Shown: positions 24,095 to 35,455 of the stretch, piece after piece
Layout of the letters: each line of letters opens with the position of its first letter
Position numbering within the stretch: position 1 is the first letter of the stretch
Position numbers and translations under genes: made by a program
Notes under the pieces: model-generated
Database searches by the model: none
Seen by the model: only the letters and a program-made list of their open reading frames with translations
Told to the model about the DNA's origin: nothing
Assembly (NCBI GenBank): GCA_036346225.1
Contig: JARFIW010000663.1
Span: forward strand, 372,001 to 436,000
DNA: 64,000 nucleotides
Origin: Platerodrilus igneus
Lineage: Eukaryota; Arthropoda; Insecta; Coleoptera; Lycidae
Direction of reading: 5' to 3'

Positions 24095-25462
24095 ACCTAT
24101 AAATCTTCTAACATCTTTAGCACATTTTGGAACTGGATAATTAATCATACACTCAATTTTCTCAGGATCTGCCCTCAACCCTAGTTCATCAACAATGTAA
24201 CCTAAATATTTCAATCGCTTCTTCAAAAATTCCCATTTATCTAAATTCACTGTAAGACCAGCAGTCAAGAGACGATTAAAAACTGTTTTAAGAACTTGGA
24301 TATGGGTATCAAAATCTGATGTAGCAATAATGACATCATCAAGATACACCGACACATAATCTTGCAACTCGGGACCAAATATACTGTCAACTAAACGTTG
24401 AAATGTTGCAGGAGCATTACTCAAACCATAAGATAGTCGTAAAAAATGAAATAAATCTTTACCAGGTACAGTAAATGCAGTTTTTTCCTTACTAGACTCA
24501 TCTAATTCGACCTGCCAATAAGCGGATTGTAAATCAATAGACGATAAGAACTTTGCATCTCTTAGACAATCTAATATATTAGAAATATACGGCAAAGGAT
24601 ATGCGTCGCGTTTAGTAACATTATTAATTTTTCTAAAATCGATACAAAATCGATAGTCTGCAGATTGTTTCTTTACCATAACGACTGGTGAACTCCACGG
24701 CGAGTTTGACTTTTCAATTATTCCCAACTCAAGCATTTTATCAACTTCAGCATCCATAATTTTTTTAATATAGGGTGAAACTGGATAATAACGCTGTTTA
24801 ATTGGTTGACTACTACCTGTATTAATTGTATGCTTAACGCCTTTCGCACAGCCTAAGCTCTTAGACATTTGTTTAAGAGAAGAATTCACAACCCCTTCTA
24901 AAATATTAAGTTGGTCTGCAGCTAAACTATCTTTTGTACAAATAGACTTTACTTCTGCCATTTCATTAAATTCCCACGTCATATCTTTAAATGAAGGAAC
25001 AATATCCATTAGAAGCCAAAAATCTATACCTAATATTATTTCGTCCACGACATCTGGTATCACTAAAGCTTCTATTAAAATAACCTTTGTATTCAATTTA
25101 ATCGGTAAATTTACTACCCCTAATATATTACACATACGTCCATCTGCAACTTTTGCTAGTGAATTTTGAGGTTGCAGAAAAATGTTAAGTTTTTCTAATT
25201 TACGAAGACCTCTACCTCCTACAATACTTTGAGTAGCACCACTATCTAATAAGCAAATAAATTGAATGTCATAAATACTAACTTGTAAATATGGTCGAGG
25301 ATCATTTCCTTTACATAAAAATTTATTACTGATCCGTTCTCGTTTAAACTCAGTTCGCACAACATTTAACCAGGAGGACCATGAATTATCCGCCTTAAAA
25401 CTTAAAATTGCCGACCGGCTACACGACGACTTCTTACCCTGTTTCCCGAACATTGAGAACAA
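24095..25462 (-). pseudogene. Gypsy A protease and reverse transcriptase (5' part)
   Basis: The protease shows CLLDSGATQSIVGG, the aspartic active site, and IILGIDFWLL downstream. The RT opens with PIKQRYYPVSPYIKK, then ADYRFCIDFRKIN, LSSIDLQSAYWQV, LSYGLSNAPATFQRL and VYLDDVIIAT, where YLDD is the catalytic pair. It ends at DVRRFIG where insertion E interrupts. The frame is open through both domains, about 456 codons, which is the longest intact stretch of this element. Confidence 0.92.
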
Positions 25463-25689
25463 TTATATTTTGCAACATCCGCGGCACCGCAGCTAAAACA
25501 AAATTTTCTAATTCGGGTTTGAGGACACGATTTAAAAGGATGACCCAGTTCATGACAATTCCAACATTGAGTAGGTTTGGTTTTTACCCTTGAAAAACTT
25601 TTAGAAGTATTCTCCTGATCCTTAGTTAAAAGTTTGACCTCCGAACTCTCTAAAGGGCAAGCTAAATCAGGTTCTAATTTATTCACCAC
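25402..25689 (-). pseudogene. Gypsy A nucleocapsid zinc knuckles
   Basis: Encodes CWNCHELGHPFKSC, a CX2CX4HX4C retroviral-type knuckle that would bind genomic RNA, and then a second cysteine cluster (CFSCGAADVAKYNCSQC). The frame overlaps both the gag frame upstream and the protease frame downstream, so at least one frameshift sits on each side; whether one is a programmed gag-pol shift cannot be told from a decayed copy. Confidence 0.8.
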
Positions 25690-26733
25690 ATTTCTTGAAG
25701 TAGGAAGGACTACTGATTGCTAACTGTTTATTAGTCTCTAATTGTTTACAAGAGTTCAATAAATTATCAGCAGAGTCAATTTGTGTTAGACCGAGACCGT
25801 GTATGTAGTAAGGAGATATGTTTCTTCTCAGAATAGCCAGTTTTTCTGTCTCTGATAAAGGTATAGAAAGACAAGCAAATAAATTAATCATGCAAGCAAA
25901 AAATCTCCTACCCGCTCATTAGTACCTTGAATCCTCGATTTAATTTCCGTTAATAATTCATGATTGTAATCGAATGGTAAATATTCGGATTTTAATTTGG
26001 TTACAAAATCAGTCCAGGAGGTAATTTGTGATTTAATAGATCGATACCATATCAAAGCCCTACCATCAAGTAAATCGATTATTGATTGAGTTAATGTTGC
26101 ATCCGAAATCCCACGAGCAAGTTTGTGTTCTTCAACCCATTCGATAAAGGCATTTACACTGAGGCCCTGAGGACTGCCGTTAAACGAAATTCCCCATTTG
26201 CAAGGCGGTACACTTCTAAAATTTATTGCAGGTATTTGGGAAGCAGTAAGATTTTGATTGACTACTTCTCGACCAGTTGCTTGCGCCATTTCAGCACAAT
26301 TAGGTACAACCCCTGACAAAGGTTCCCTAGTAGGTGTTCGTAAATTGTCTACCCACAAATCAATTTTATTCAACCTATCAAGCTGTGCCCCAATTGCACT
26401 TTCTAAATCAGTCTCCTCTTCTGCCAACTGTAAACGAGATAAACGTCCTAATAGATGTTTTAATTTTGTAACAATTCTCTTAGGATTTGTACCAGAAAAT
26501 TTATTAACTTCTTCCTCTAAATCTGTAAGTTTTCCTTCACAAGTTTTAATTTCTAACTTAATATCGGGATCAAAAGATTTTGCGGTCACCAACTCTCCGA
26601 AAGGTTCTTCGTCTAAAATTAATTTTAATTGAGAACGTAACTCAGCACTAGTAGTGGCTAGCGAAACTTTAATTCCTCGCGCTTGAAATTCATAAAACAA
26701 TTCATCTTTTAACAACCTGTATGGATCCATTTT
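25679..26733 (-). pseudogene. Gypsy A gag (matrix/capsid part)
   Basis: I start it at the methionine of MDPYRLLKDELFYEF rather than the upstream one, because this matches the gag start form of element G. The amino third is rich in acidic and leucine residues; then comes CKWGISFNGSPQGLSVNAFI, the capsid-entry motif of insect gypsy gags, followed by LLDGRALIWYRS and FVTKLKSEYLPFDYN. A frameshift near 25,888 moves into a second frame (AILRRNISPYYIHGLGL) that leads to the knuckles. The product would form the particle. Confidence 0.85.
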
Positions 26734-26932
26734 TAAATAATTACGGAATAACAATATATCAATTATAATTTTATACTAAAAATTAATGAACTAAACAGTA
26801 GTAAATTTTAATCAAAGTCCTGTTCGATATATACAAACATAAGTATATAGGGCAAAATTGAGCGTCAAAAATTTTGTGTAAACCACATCAAAAATTTTGT
26901 AACGTCATCGAGCCCCTAGGTTGGGCGTTACA
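26734..26932 (-). other. Gypsy A leader with primer-binding-site relic and 5' LTR tip
   Basis: Reading on the minus strand from the TSD: TGTAACG (LTR tip), then CCCAACCTAGGGGCTCGATG, which looks like the inner part of a TGGCGCCCAAC primer-binding site and its usual neighbour, then an AT-rich leader up to gag. A 5' LTR of about 1.9 kb would be expected here and is absent. Confidence 0.7.
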
Positions 26933-26936
26933 TAAG
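26933..26936. other. Target-site duplication TAAG, right copy
   Basis: Matches 17088-17091. A 4-bp duplication is within the usual range for gypsy integrases. Confidence 0.85.
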
Positions 26937-27717
26937 ATAGGATCTAATGTTTGATCCATAGTACGTTGTAAAGTTTGTGGTGTGTTGCAGAGACCAAATG
27001 GCAAAAAATTATATTCGAAAAGACCTCGACCTGAAACACAAAAAGCAGTTTTTGGACGGGAAAATAAGTCAAGAGGGGTCTGATAAAAAGCTTGTCTAAG
27101 ATCGATAGATGAGATAAATTTAGCGTTTCAAAGCTAACTTAAAATAGAATCAGTGCGGGGTAAAGGGTAGGCGTGTGGCACAGTTACAGAATTAAGCTTT
27201 CTACCGTCAAAACAAACATGCATTCATCATTTTTCTTGCGGACTAATAACACAGGAGACATCCATGACGAATTTGAGAGAATGATAACACCAGATTTGAG
27301 CATTTTATCTATTTCGGAATGCAAATGTTTTTGTAATGCAGGCGATAACGGATATTGACGTTGCTTAAAAGAGAGGGCATCACCTGTAGAGAAATATGTG
27401 TTGCAGTAGTAGCGCAATCAAGTTCAGAGGTATTTAATTTACGAAATTTGTCGATGGTAGAGTTAAGAATTGCATTTTGGGAATCGGTAAGAGAAATTTT
27501 ATTAGATATTCCAGCAGACGCACAGGAATTTGTTTTGAGGAAAGTTTGCCAAGAAAAATCTTGAAAGTATAGCAATAAATTAAAAAGTTTACAGAAATCT
27601 ACGCCAAGTAAAAATGGATAAGCTAATGTAGGTACGATCAAAAATAGAACGTCGCGTGCAAGTGATTCTACTAGAATTTTTAGTTTAAGGGAACCAGTTA
27701 CATATATTTGACTATCG
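26937..27717 (-). pseudogene. Gypsy B reverse transcriptase, 5' part
   Basis: On the minus strand: YPFLLGVDFCKLF (between protease and RT), then FKQRQYPLSPALQKHLHSEI, SNSSWMSPVLLVRKKN and, after frameshifts, sequence resembling the RT fingers up to a NTPQTLQRTMDQ-like stretch where gypsy A interrupts it. The catalytic box is on the other side of the insertion at about 17,060. Several frame changes (27,417, 27,309) show decay. Confidence 0.8.
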
Positions 27718-27924
27718 TCAGCTAAATTTATAGAGGTTTTTTTCTGAAATAATTTGAATTTTAATGTTTTGTTTAGATAATTGCTGTACGCCTTCGTTAT
27801 TTACAAGGGAACATGAGGAACCTGTGTCCAGTAAAGCTATTAAATTTAAGGAACCAATCGAGATAAGTAAGTGAGGACGGATATCGAGGGGTTTTTTAAC
27901 AAGTTGTAAGGCATTGCATTTACA
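27718..27924 (-). pseudogene. Gypsy B protease
   Basis: Encodes PHLLISIGSLNLIALLDTGS followed by SCSLVNNEGV, the aspartic protease active-site region (LLDTGSS). The open frame runs into SINE sequence at its amino end, because a SINE copy is inserted at 27,925. Confidence 0.8.
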
Positions 27925-28145
27925 TTTCCAATGCTCCACCAGAAGATACTACATTGGCCATGAGGTGAGTTTTTTGTTGCCTGGAAATTTAGAATTTTGC
28001 CGAACCCTTGCCGTTCCAGGCAAGGTAGGGATCTTTAATGTGCGTGACAACACACACACACACACACACGGGACCTCCATTTAACCTCTCATCCGAACGA
28101 GGGCGTAATTTTTATGAAAAATGCTCACCTGCCATTTTTAAGCAT
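27925..28145 (-). mobile_element. tRNA-SINE copy, truncated, inside gypsy B
   Basis: Same body as 8786-9000: CCATTTTA, CATCCGAACGAG (plus strand), a CA repeat, AGGGATCTTTAATGTGCGTG and AATTTAGAATTTTGCCGAA. The tRNA-like head is missing, so the copy is 5'-truncated. It separates the gypsy B nucleocapsid from its protease and so inserted after gypsy B. A GCATT occurs at both borders and might be a short target duplication. Confidence 0.8.
28051..28069. repeat. (CA)n microsatellite within the SINE
   Basis: A run of CA dinucleotides, longer than in the SINE copy at 8.9 kb, at the equivalent position. Confidence 0.85.
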
Positions 28146-29678
28146 TAGAAGTAATTTTAGGCATTAAATCTATCGACATCTGGGTGCGTTGAATGGTTGG
28201 TGTTGAGGACGATTATGATTCCTTGAGATATTCACGTCCCAGGTAGGAATATCTCTGCGGAAGTTTTCCAATAAATTAGAGTTACAATTTGTACATGTAG
28301 ATTTATAGAAATTGCTACGACCGCAACCATAACAAAAAATATTTTTGGGATATGTGCACATGTTATAGTTATGTCCACTTTTTTACAATTCCAACAGGTA
28401 AGTGAGTTACTTGAAGGGGTAGCAGGAAGATTAATACTAGATACTTTACGAGAGGGTTCAGTTTGACATGCTAGGTCAAGTTCTAATAAGTCAGATTGTT
28501 TTTCTGGGGGCGAACGGTATTTATCGACACGTAATTTCACTTCTTGGAGCGAGCGACATAAATCTTTAAACTGAGGTAAAGAAGAAATGTGTTGTAGTGC
28601 TAAACGTTCAGAAAAATATGGATTCAAATTCCTACGAAGTTGATCAATAATTTCAGATTCTAATGGTTTTTTATCTAATCTGCTATATAAAGCTTCCATT
28701 GAGATAATAAAAGAGATTACATTTTCGTCAGGTCCCTGGGTTCGGTTTTATGTGTTGTAACGCTAAACGTTTGGAAAAATATGGATTTAAATTCCTACAA
28801 AGTTGATCAATAATTTCGAATTCTGGTGGTTTTTCTTATCTAATCTGCTATATAAAGCTTCCATTGAGGTAATAAAAGAGATTACGTTTTCGTCAGGTCC
28901 CTGGGTTCGGTTTCTTATTTCATTCCAGAGATCGTTATATAACCATGGGGCAGGAAATCGCGTTTTAAGCACGTAACTAATTCTTCCCAAGTAGAAATCT
29001 GATTTCGTATATTTCTATACCAAATTAAGGCAGAACCGGAAAATAATTCACCTGCTGAAAAAAAAATAAATCTTGATCTGCGCAATTATGGGGAATTTTA
29101 AAGTCATCTACTCTATCTAGGAATGACATTAGCGAGATTTGGCAGTCAAAGCCCTGAAAAGTTAAACCCCATTTATACACAGGTATTGGTTTCCCCGACA
29201 ATAAAGAAGGTTGTGACATTGTAAGATTGGAGAAAGCTGTAGGTGCATTTACGTCCACATTTAAGTTAAGTTTTTCGAGGACTATTCCTTCGAGTAAGAG
29301 AATATCAGATAGGAAAGCTTGTTTGCTTTGGTTAGCTTGTTCATCGTTAAATAAACATAATAAGTCTATTCGCTGCTTAACATGCGTTATACGAGACACA
29401 ATGCGTTTAAGCTCGGTTTCGATAGGTTCAGGGTCAGTTTTATGCAGTATATTACTAATATCGTCAAGAGATTGTTTAATTTCAAATATATTTTGAGGTA
29501 AATCAGAGACCGCAACACGCGGAATAGGTAGGCTTTTAGCTTATAGGTAGACTTTTAGCTTCTTGAGCTAATATAGCTTTAGCTGCAATCGTCTGTCATT
29601 TTGATTCGTTGCCGCTTGAATACTTCGCGACTGTATTTCGTAAATCGATTCAAATGCTTTAAGATGCACGGGATTCAT
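28146..29678 (-). pseudogene. Gypsy B gag and nucleocapsid
   Basis: Start taken at 29,678 (MNPVHLKAFESIYEIQ). The capsid-entry motif VYKWGLTFQGFDCQISLMSF lies near 29,150. Downstream are YSRLDKKPLE and NLNPYFSERLALQHIS. Knuckle cysteines (CWNC near 28,390 and FCYGCGRSNFYKSTCTNC near 28,300) follow in two frames. The frame is broken several times, and a 162-bp internal tandem duplication (28589-28912) repeats the segment around MEALYSRLDKK. It precedes the protease as expected for a gypsy element. Confidence 0.82.
28589..28912 (-). repeat. 162-bp tandem duplication within gypsy B gag
   Basis: Two units, 28589-28750 and 28751-28912, both starting TGTGTTGTA and ending GGTTCGGTTT on the plus strand, differing at roughly one base in ten. 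Both encode the same gag segment. Confidence 0.88.
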
Positions 29679-29984
29679 TGTAGTATAGTGTTTAAGAAAG
29701 CAGATATAGCGAAATCAAGTTTACTATAGTGTTTTAGAAGGTATAGATATATCAAGATAAAAATTCAGTTAATTGTGTTAGCTGTATTAAAAGCAAAATT
29801 TTCTTTAAGAAAGAATTCGTAACCGATGGTTAATTATTAAGATTGTAATGGAACACAAGGTCATGGCAACCTAAGATAATATATGAGTTATCTAAACAAC
29901 GGTTTTAATAAGTTAACCCCAAAAAAACAGGTATCAATAAGCTAAAAAAATTTGAGATTTGAGATAATTTTTTAACTAAATTTA
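29679..29984 (-). other. Gypsy B leader region
   Basis: AT-rich sequence between the gag start and an LTR-like fragment. I could not find a primer-binding site in it. Confidence 0.45.
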
Positions 29985-30057
29985 GTGTATTTTTGAAATA
30001 ATGGAGGGAATTCACTCACAAATTTAAAGTGTACATATCCATATTTGGAATGTAACA
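29985..30057 (-). repeat. LTR D-type start fragment
   Basis: On the minus strand TGTTACATTCCAAATATGG and the following ~70 bp match the start of LTR D (11435 downward), including ACAAATTTGTGAGT-like and CCATTATTT motifs. It may be the remnant of the gypsy B 5' LTR, or an unrelated fragment beside it. Confidence 0.6.
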
Positions 30058-30834
30058 ATTACATTTCAGAAAAATAAAAAAGTAACCGAAAAGGACGTAT
30101 ATTCTATACTGTGCACATCAAAGTGTGAGGTAAAAAGTTCTTATTAACCTGTTATTGGCATTTCTGTATTAATGTATACATTGTAAACTCAATAAGTGGT
30201 CCATAAAATTTACATAAACAGAGGTCATATTTAAAAGACAAGTGAATTTCACAAAATGAATATAAATAATATTCTAAGTATTGAATTAAACAAATAATCC
30301 TAGATTTTAGAGAAAATAATATTTAAAGCTCGGATTTAAGAAACGATTAATAACTATTTGAATGTTGAAGAGCAAACTTAATTATGTCAAATTAATTAAA
30401 TTAAGTGAAAGAGTTAAGCACATCGTTACTGTCGAGAAATTAACAGGTTCTGGTTATCGTTAATTAATATCAAAAATTCAGCATACAAAATTCTACTAGA
30501 ATAAAAAACTTCTCTAGGTTTGCAATAAATTTTGTATATATTTTAATTACCGTTATTAGTGGGAAGTTTCATTGTATGATTGTATATTTTAATTTATTAG
30601 TGAAAGGTTTATAGTTCATACATCCCATGCCAACTGATCAACAAACACCATTGGAGTGAATCTATATAAATTTATATTACCAAAGTCGTATTTTAAAAGA
30701 TTACAGATGTTGGTTTGAGTATACTCACTCCACAGGCATACACCAATGGAAAAGGAAATTAATTTAGGTTTAGAAGTATATGTAGTATTAACTGTTTGTT
30801 TATGTTTGTTAATAAAATTGCAAAAAAAATATTT
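30058..30834. other. AT-rich unassigned DNA
   Basis: No gene or clear repeat seen. Confidence 0.5.
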
Positions 30835-31119
30835 TTAGAAGCCTTTTAGAATCCTTTTTCAAATGATACCTCACACGATATATTTATTAAAACTTTTTTT
30901 CTTTTGACCGAATTAACCCCCGTAATTTTAATCTAAAAATATTTTTTTCTATTTTCTGACTGTCGATACATGTGCATGCCATAAAGACCTAGCATTGGGC
31001 CAAATTTCAAATTCCTAAGTTACATAGTTTTCGAGAAACAACCTCTGTGACAGACGGACGGACGGACACGAGAGTGATCTTATAAAGGTTCCGTTATACC
31101 TTATAAGGTACGGAACCCT
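30835..31119 (-). mobile_element. GGAACCCT-ended repeat, truncated copy
   Basis: Its inverse starts AGGGTTCCGTACCTTATAAGG and contains GTCCGTCCGTCCGTCTGTCA and TCTCGAAAACTATGTAAC. The same sequence is at 41090 onward in plus orientation. This signature is common in insect genomes as a terminal-repeat DNA element; here only the first ~285 bp survive. Confidence 0.75.
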
Positions 31120-31815
31120 AAAAATGGAAAGTTTAATAACTTAGACAAAAGTAACCAAAACTTCACATGCTGATACCCTATCGATATTTGATGTTCTCTA
31201 CTTAAAATTAACAAGTGATAAATTATGGTTTCCTTACTTGCTAAACTGTTATAAGTTAAAGCACTTCTCTGTATTATATTCTTTATTAATTTTACCTGCA
31301 AGGTACCCCTCACTCGCCACTAGCTGACCTAAGATATCGCCCTTCAATGTTACTAAACCACTCTTCACTTAACTTTTGTTTATATAAATTTAAAAGTCAT
31401 TAATAACAAATGAGCTTGTAACAATGCCAACGTACGCAATTTTTTATTTCTATAATCTAATAGAATGCTTTACATGTTACATAAAGTTTATTTGTGAGCA
31501 AACTGAGCACAGGGTTTCAGTTTATTATTATACGACACAACAAACAAATTATAGTAACTGATAAGCTTTTATGTTACTTTACTTGCAATTGTTTTAACCA
31601 ATTGCCATGTTGACCTTATAACCTACGTATCTAAAACAAACAATACTTTGTACTTTGAAGTCGATTGCATTATACTTATTATGTTTTATGAATGCAATAA
31701 ACATAATTCAAAATGTATTTAGAATTGAATATTCTAATGTCAGATGTTCTATTCTAAAATTGCAATTAATTTCAAAAATCATAGAGTGTTTTGAATTTAA
31801 TCGCATTCATACCGT
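31120..31815. other. AT-rich unassigned DNA
   Basis: No gene recognised. Confidence 0.5.
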
Positions 31816-33030
31816 TCCAAATGGACCTGCACCTTGAAGAAGTTTCAGTGATCTAAAAAGCCAAACTACAGATCCAACCAAGTAGTAGTGAGGAACCAGA
31901 TTAAGACAAGTCCCCGAAAGAGGGCAGCAGCTTTTTCGGTACTCAGATTGGCAGAGACCATAGGGGTCAAATGTTATTCTAAGACACACTGCTGCGATAT
32001 GGAAGGCAACAGAAAACCACCACATTACCTCCCAAGTACACAGCATACATAAATTGCTATTAAAGATAATGACATCCTCTGGGGTAAAAGATTCCAGAGT
32101 TAAAATAGTCCCCCATTTGGATCTCCAGAGGATGTAATCGGAAAGTGTAGAACAAGAGTCGGAAACATTTTGTGAGTCGGAGCGTGGAATGTTAAAAGTA
32201 TGAAGCAAGTAGGTAACCTAGAGAACTTTAAAATTGAAATGGATAGGTTAGCACTAGACATTATAGGGATCAGCAAAGTTCGGGGGGCAGAGGGAGGGGG
32301 GATTTTTGGAGTGGAGATTTTAGGATAATTCATGCAGGAAATTCAGGTGTAAGGATAGTTATGCGGAAAAAAAAATAAAACACTGTGCAGAAAACTACTT
32401 ACAAAAGAATGAAACTCATCATTAGATTATAATCTAAACCGGTAAATACAGTAGTAATACAAGTATACATGTCCAGCTACGGTGAAGAAGAGGTAGAAAC
32501 GATCTACAAAGATATCAAAGACATACTAAGATACGTAAAAGGACATTAAAATTTAAAAATTATGGGGGGTTTTAATGCAGTGGTAGGTGAGAGTAGGGAA
32601 GGAGCGGTAGTAGGTTTCTTTTTGTTTAGGCATGAAAAACTACATGGTAAATAGGCTAGTAGAATTTTGGGAAAAAACAATTTAACCATCACAAACATTA
32701 TTTCAACATCATGCTAGAAGACGATATACGTGGAAGATGCCAGGAGATATAGGAAGATATCAAATAGATTACATTCTTGTTAGACAACGGTTTAGGAACC
32801 AAATAAAAGACTGTAGAAGCTACCCAGAAGCAGATATAGACACTGACCACAACATCGTAATTATGAAGGCCGCTCTTAAATTTAAGAATTTTAAAAAAGG
32901 AACGAAAAAGGTACTTTGACTTTGAGAAACTAAAAGATAAAGATATCGGGAAAATTTCTTATACTAAAGAAGTAGAAACAGAATGGAATAACATTAAATC
33001 TAGCTTAGACATGGCAATCAAAGATATTTA
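31816..33030 (+). pseudogene. CFDP2-like (RTE-type) LINE, 5' part with endonuclease, copy i
   Basis: The 5' untranslated part begins GGACCTGCACCTTGA, shared with the copies at 50.3 kb (minus) and 56.6 kb. The endonuclease follows in broken frames: a WNV start, LENFKIEMDRLALDIIG, then FNAVVGESREGAV, RRYTWKMPGDIGRYQIDYIL and TDHNIVIM, the end of an exonuclease-endonuclease-phosphatase fold that nicks target DNA. Many stops and frameshifts are present. The copy is cut at 33,030 by the 3' tail of jockey-like LINE 1; its RT is not found on the far side. Confidence 0.8.
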
Positions 33031-33247
33031 ATTTAATTTATTACATTTAAGATGTTTATGAAACACATAAGTGTATAACATCAATGGTCTGGACATAATA
33101 ATGTGTAACAGCAATGATCATGTACATATAACTTAAAAATTTATACCATGAGGATAAAATTGTAGATGCGAATTTTGATCAAGCTACCAATTGTATTGCA
33201 TTCTCAATATATTCTTGGGTTGAATAAAAAGTCTTGCTAATTAGAAA

Positions 33248-35451
33248 CCATTAAATTTTTTTCTTGAACTTATCTAATGGTAATGTTTGAATACTGTTGT
33301 GTAAAACATTAAAATATTTAAATCCATAATAATTTGGACCGTATCTACTTCTCTTTATTCTGTGATATGGGAACGATATTTTATTTTTGTTCCGTGTATC
33401 AAAATGGTGTACACTGGCATGAATATCAAACTCATTAATATGCTTGTTAACCCAGACTACACAACTAAGAATATAAGCACAAGGAAAGGTAAGTATGTTG
33501 AATTCAATAAGTTTTCGACAATCGGCTGTGTAGCTTAAGTGTGCCATGACTCTGATCACTCGCCTTTGTAATCCGAAAATACGGTTTGCAGCTGAACAAT
33601 GTCCCCAAACTTCGATTGCATAACTTAAATGGCTATGAAACATGGCAAAATAAACAGATTTTAATATATTTAAAGATAGAGAGTCCCTGAGAGAACTTAT
33701 GAAAAAAAGAGTTTTGCAAAGTTTAGAGCTCAAGCTTATACAGTGACAGTCCCAGCTCAGCAGATTATCCAAAGTAACACCAAGAAAATTCACAGAGTTT
33801 GATGTATTATAGTCATTTGTTTTTAAAGTGAAACACTATTGGGTAGTCTTTTTCTCATTTAAGCAAAGGTTATTATTGACAAACCAGTTGTAGATGCCTG
33901 ATCCTGAGTGTATTTACTTTCAATTAAAAGTTGTTGCATATCAGAACCCTGATAATAGAAAGTTGTATCATCTGCATACAAAATCACATTTCCATTATTC
34001 AACTGATAAGGTAGTTCATTAATAAAACAAATAAAAAGGATTGGTCCCAAAATGGATCCTTGAGGAACGCCATTAGCAACAATAAGATTCTTGGTAAGTT
34101 TACCATTTAAATATACTTTTTGACTTCTATTCTCTAGAAAAGATTTAATAAATGTAGTACTACTCTGATCAAAGGAAAGTTTCGTTAATTTGTTAATCAA
34201 TAGTGAATGGTTTACACAGTCAAAAGCCTTGCTCATATCGCAAAAATCAGCTAATAGGAACTGGCATTCGTTAAAAGCAGAAGTAACCTTACCTAATAGG
34301 TTAGCAATAGCATCAGATGTAGATACGTTTTTTTGGAATCCAAACTGTTGTTTCACACCAATTTACAAGTTTCCAAATTATTTGTAATTTGATTTTTCAT
34401 AATAATCTCAAGAATTTTAGAAAATACACGGGTTATAGATATCGGTCTATAGTTTTCCATATAATTTTTGTCTCCCTTTTTATATATTGGTATGACTTTT
34501 GATTTCTTAAGTTTATCGGGAAAAATTGATTTTCTTATACATTCATTAATTAGTTTGGTTAACGGAAGTAAGATAATATTTACTACAGATTTTATCAAAG
34601 CACTATTCAAATTATAAATATCCCTGCAGCTGCTATTTTTTAACGATGAAATTGCATCACGTACTTGATTGCACGATACCTCACTAAAAATGAAATTTAT
34701 ATTACTGTTAAAAGTTGTACTCGTAGAAGTCTTGAGTGTTGCACTGTTTAGCTTTTTAGTAATTTAATCAGTATTCTTCTGAGCAGTAATCCTTTTAGAA
34801 TCTGTATTTGCTATAATTCTATCAATGGAACTAATAAAAAAGTCATTGAAGGTATCTGGCATAAAGCCATGTACTGATTCATTCTTATTTGCAAAATTCA
34901 TTTTTCATTTGCAATTTAATAATTTCCACTTGAGTTTGTTATTATTCCCCGCTTTATTAATGAACTCATCATGTGCCCTAATCTTGGTGTCTTTTAGCGC
35001 TGCTCTATACCGATGCTTGAAATTCTTTAAATGCAAACCAATATCAATATTCCTTTGGAAAATATTACTCGAACATTTCAAATACATAAAATGATTTCTC
35101 ATTGCCTTAAATTTTGATCAAACCATTTTAATTTAATTTCATGTTGAAATTCCTTAGATTTCATAGATTTAATTGGAAAAGCTGTAGCAACGTCATCAAC
35201 GAAGATGTTTATAAAATAATCATATTTTAGGTTTAGATTTAATGTTTCATCATTTACAAAGTTCCAATTCTGTTGCTCTAGAAGTCCATAGAATTTTATC
35301 GTTCCTGCTTTTGTGAGAAGCTGATAAAAACTTAGTGACTCAGTTCTTTTAGGTCTTTCGAATATTGTATGGATCAGGAGCAAACCCATATGATCGGATA
35401 AACCAGTGTCAACAACCTGATTTGGTATGTTGGTAAAAACATTATCTAAAC
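33248..35451 (-). pseudogene. LINE 1 ORF2: end of endonuclease, reverse transcriptase, C-terminal domain
   Basis: From the insertion border: CLDNVFTNI and DTGLSDHMGLLL, where SDH is the last catalytic motif of the endonuclease; then a linker (FKHRYRAALKDTKIRAHDEF); then RT with KSKVIPIYKKGDKN and ENYRPISI, QFGFQKNVSTSDAI, FCDMSKAFDCVNH, NGVPQGSILGPILF and LYADDTTFY (YADD catalytic pair). The last block has FLGVTLDNLLSWDCH and RRVIRVMAHL and ends at KFKKKI, typical of jockey-clade proteins. Stops or frameshifts fall near 33,800-33,860, 34,350 and 34,620-34,900. The enzyme would nick DNA and prime cDNA synthesis at the target. Confidence 0.88.
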
Positions 35452-35455
35452 AATT
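35452..35455. other. Target-site duplication AATT, left copy
   Basis: AATT next to TGTTACG at the left edge of element F; the partner is at 37238-37241. Excising F and one AATT leaves the LINE endonuclease frame intact. Confidence 0.85.

Larger units (their letters stand above)
17092..26932 (-). mobile_element. Gypsy A: nested LTR retrotransposon inserted in gypsy B
   Basis: A 9,841-bp insertion with outer ends TGTAACG and CGTTACA and flanking TAAG. On the minus strand it contains a primer-binding-site-like start, gag, a nucleocapsid knuckle, protease, RT, (insertion E), RNase H, integrase, polypurine tract, 3' LTR, and then an inverted partial LTR. The 5' LTR is missing apart from its first seven bases. 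It lacks an envelope gene. Each domain has frameshifts, so the copy is inactive. It is younger than gypsy B, into which it inserted, and older than insertion E. Confidence 0.85.

Noticed and set aside
26258..26632. Plus-strand open frame of 124 codons
   Set aside because: It is antisense to gypsy A gag, whose minus-strand frame has clear family motifs.
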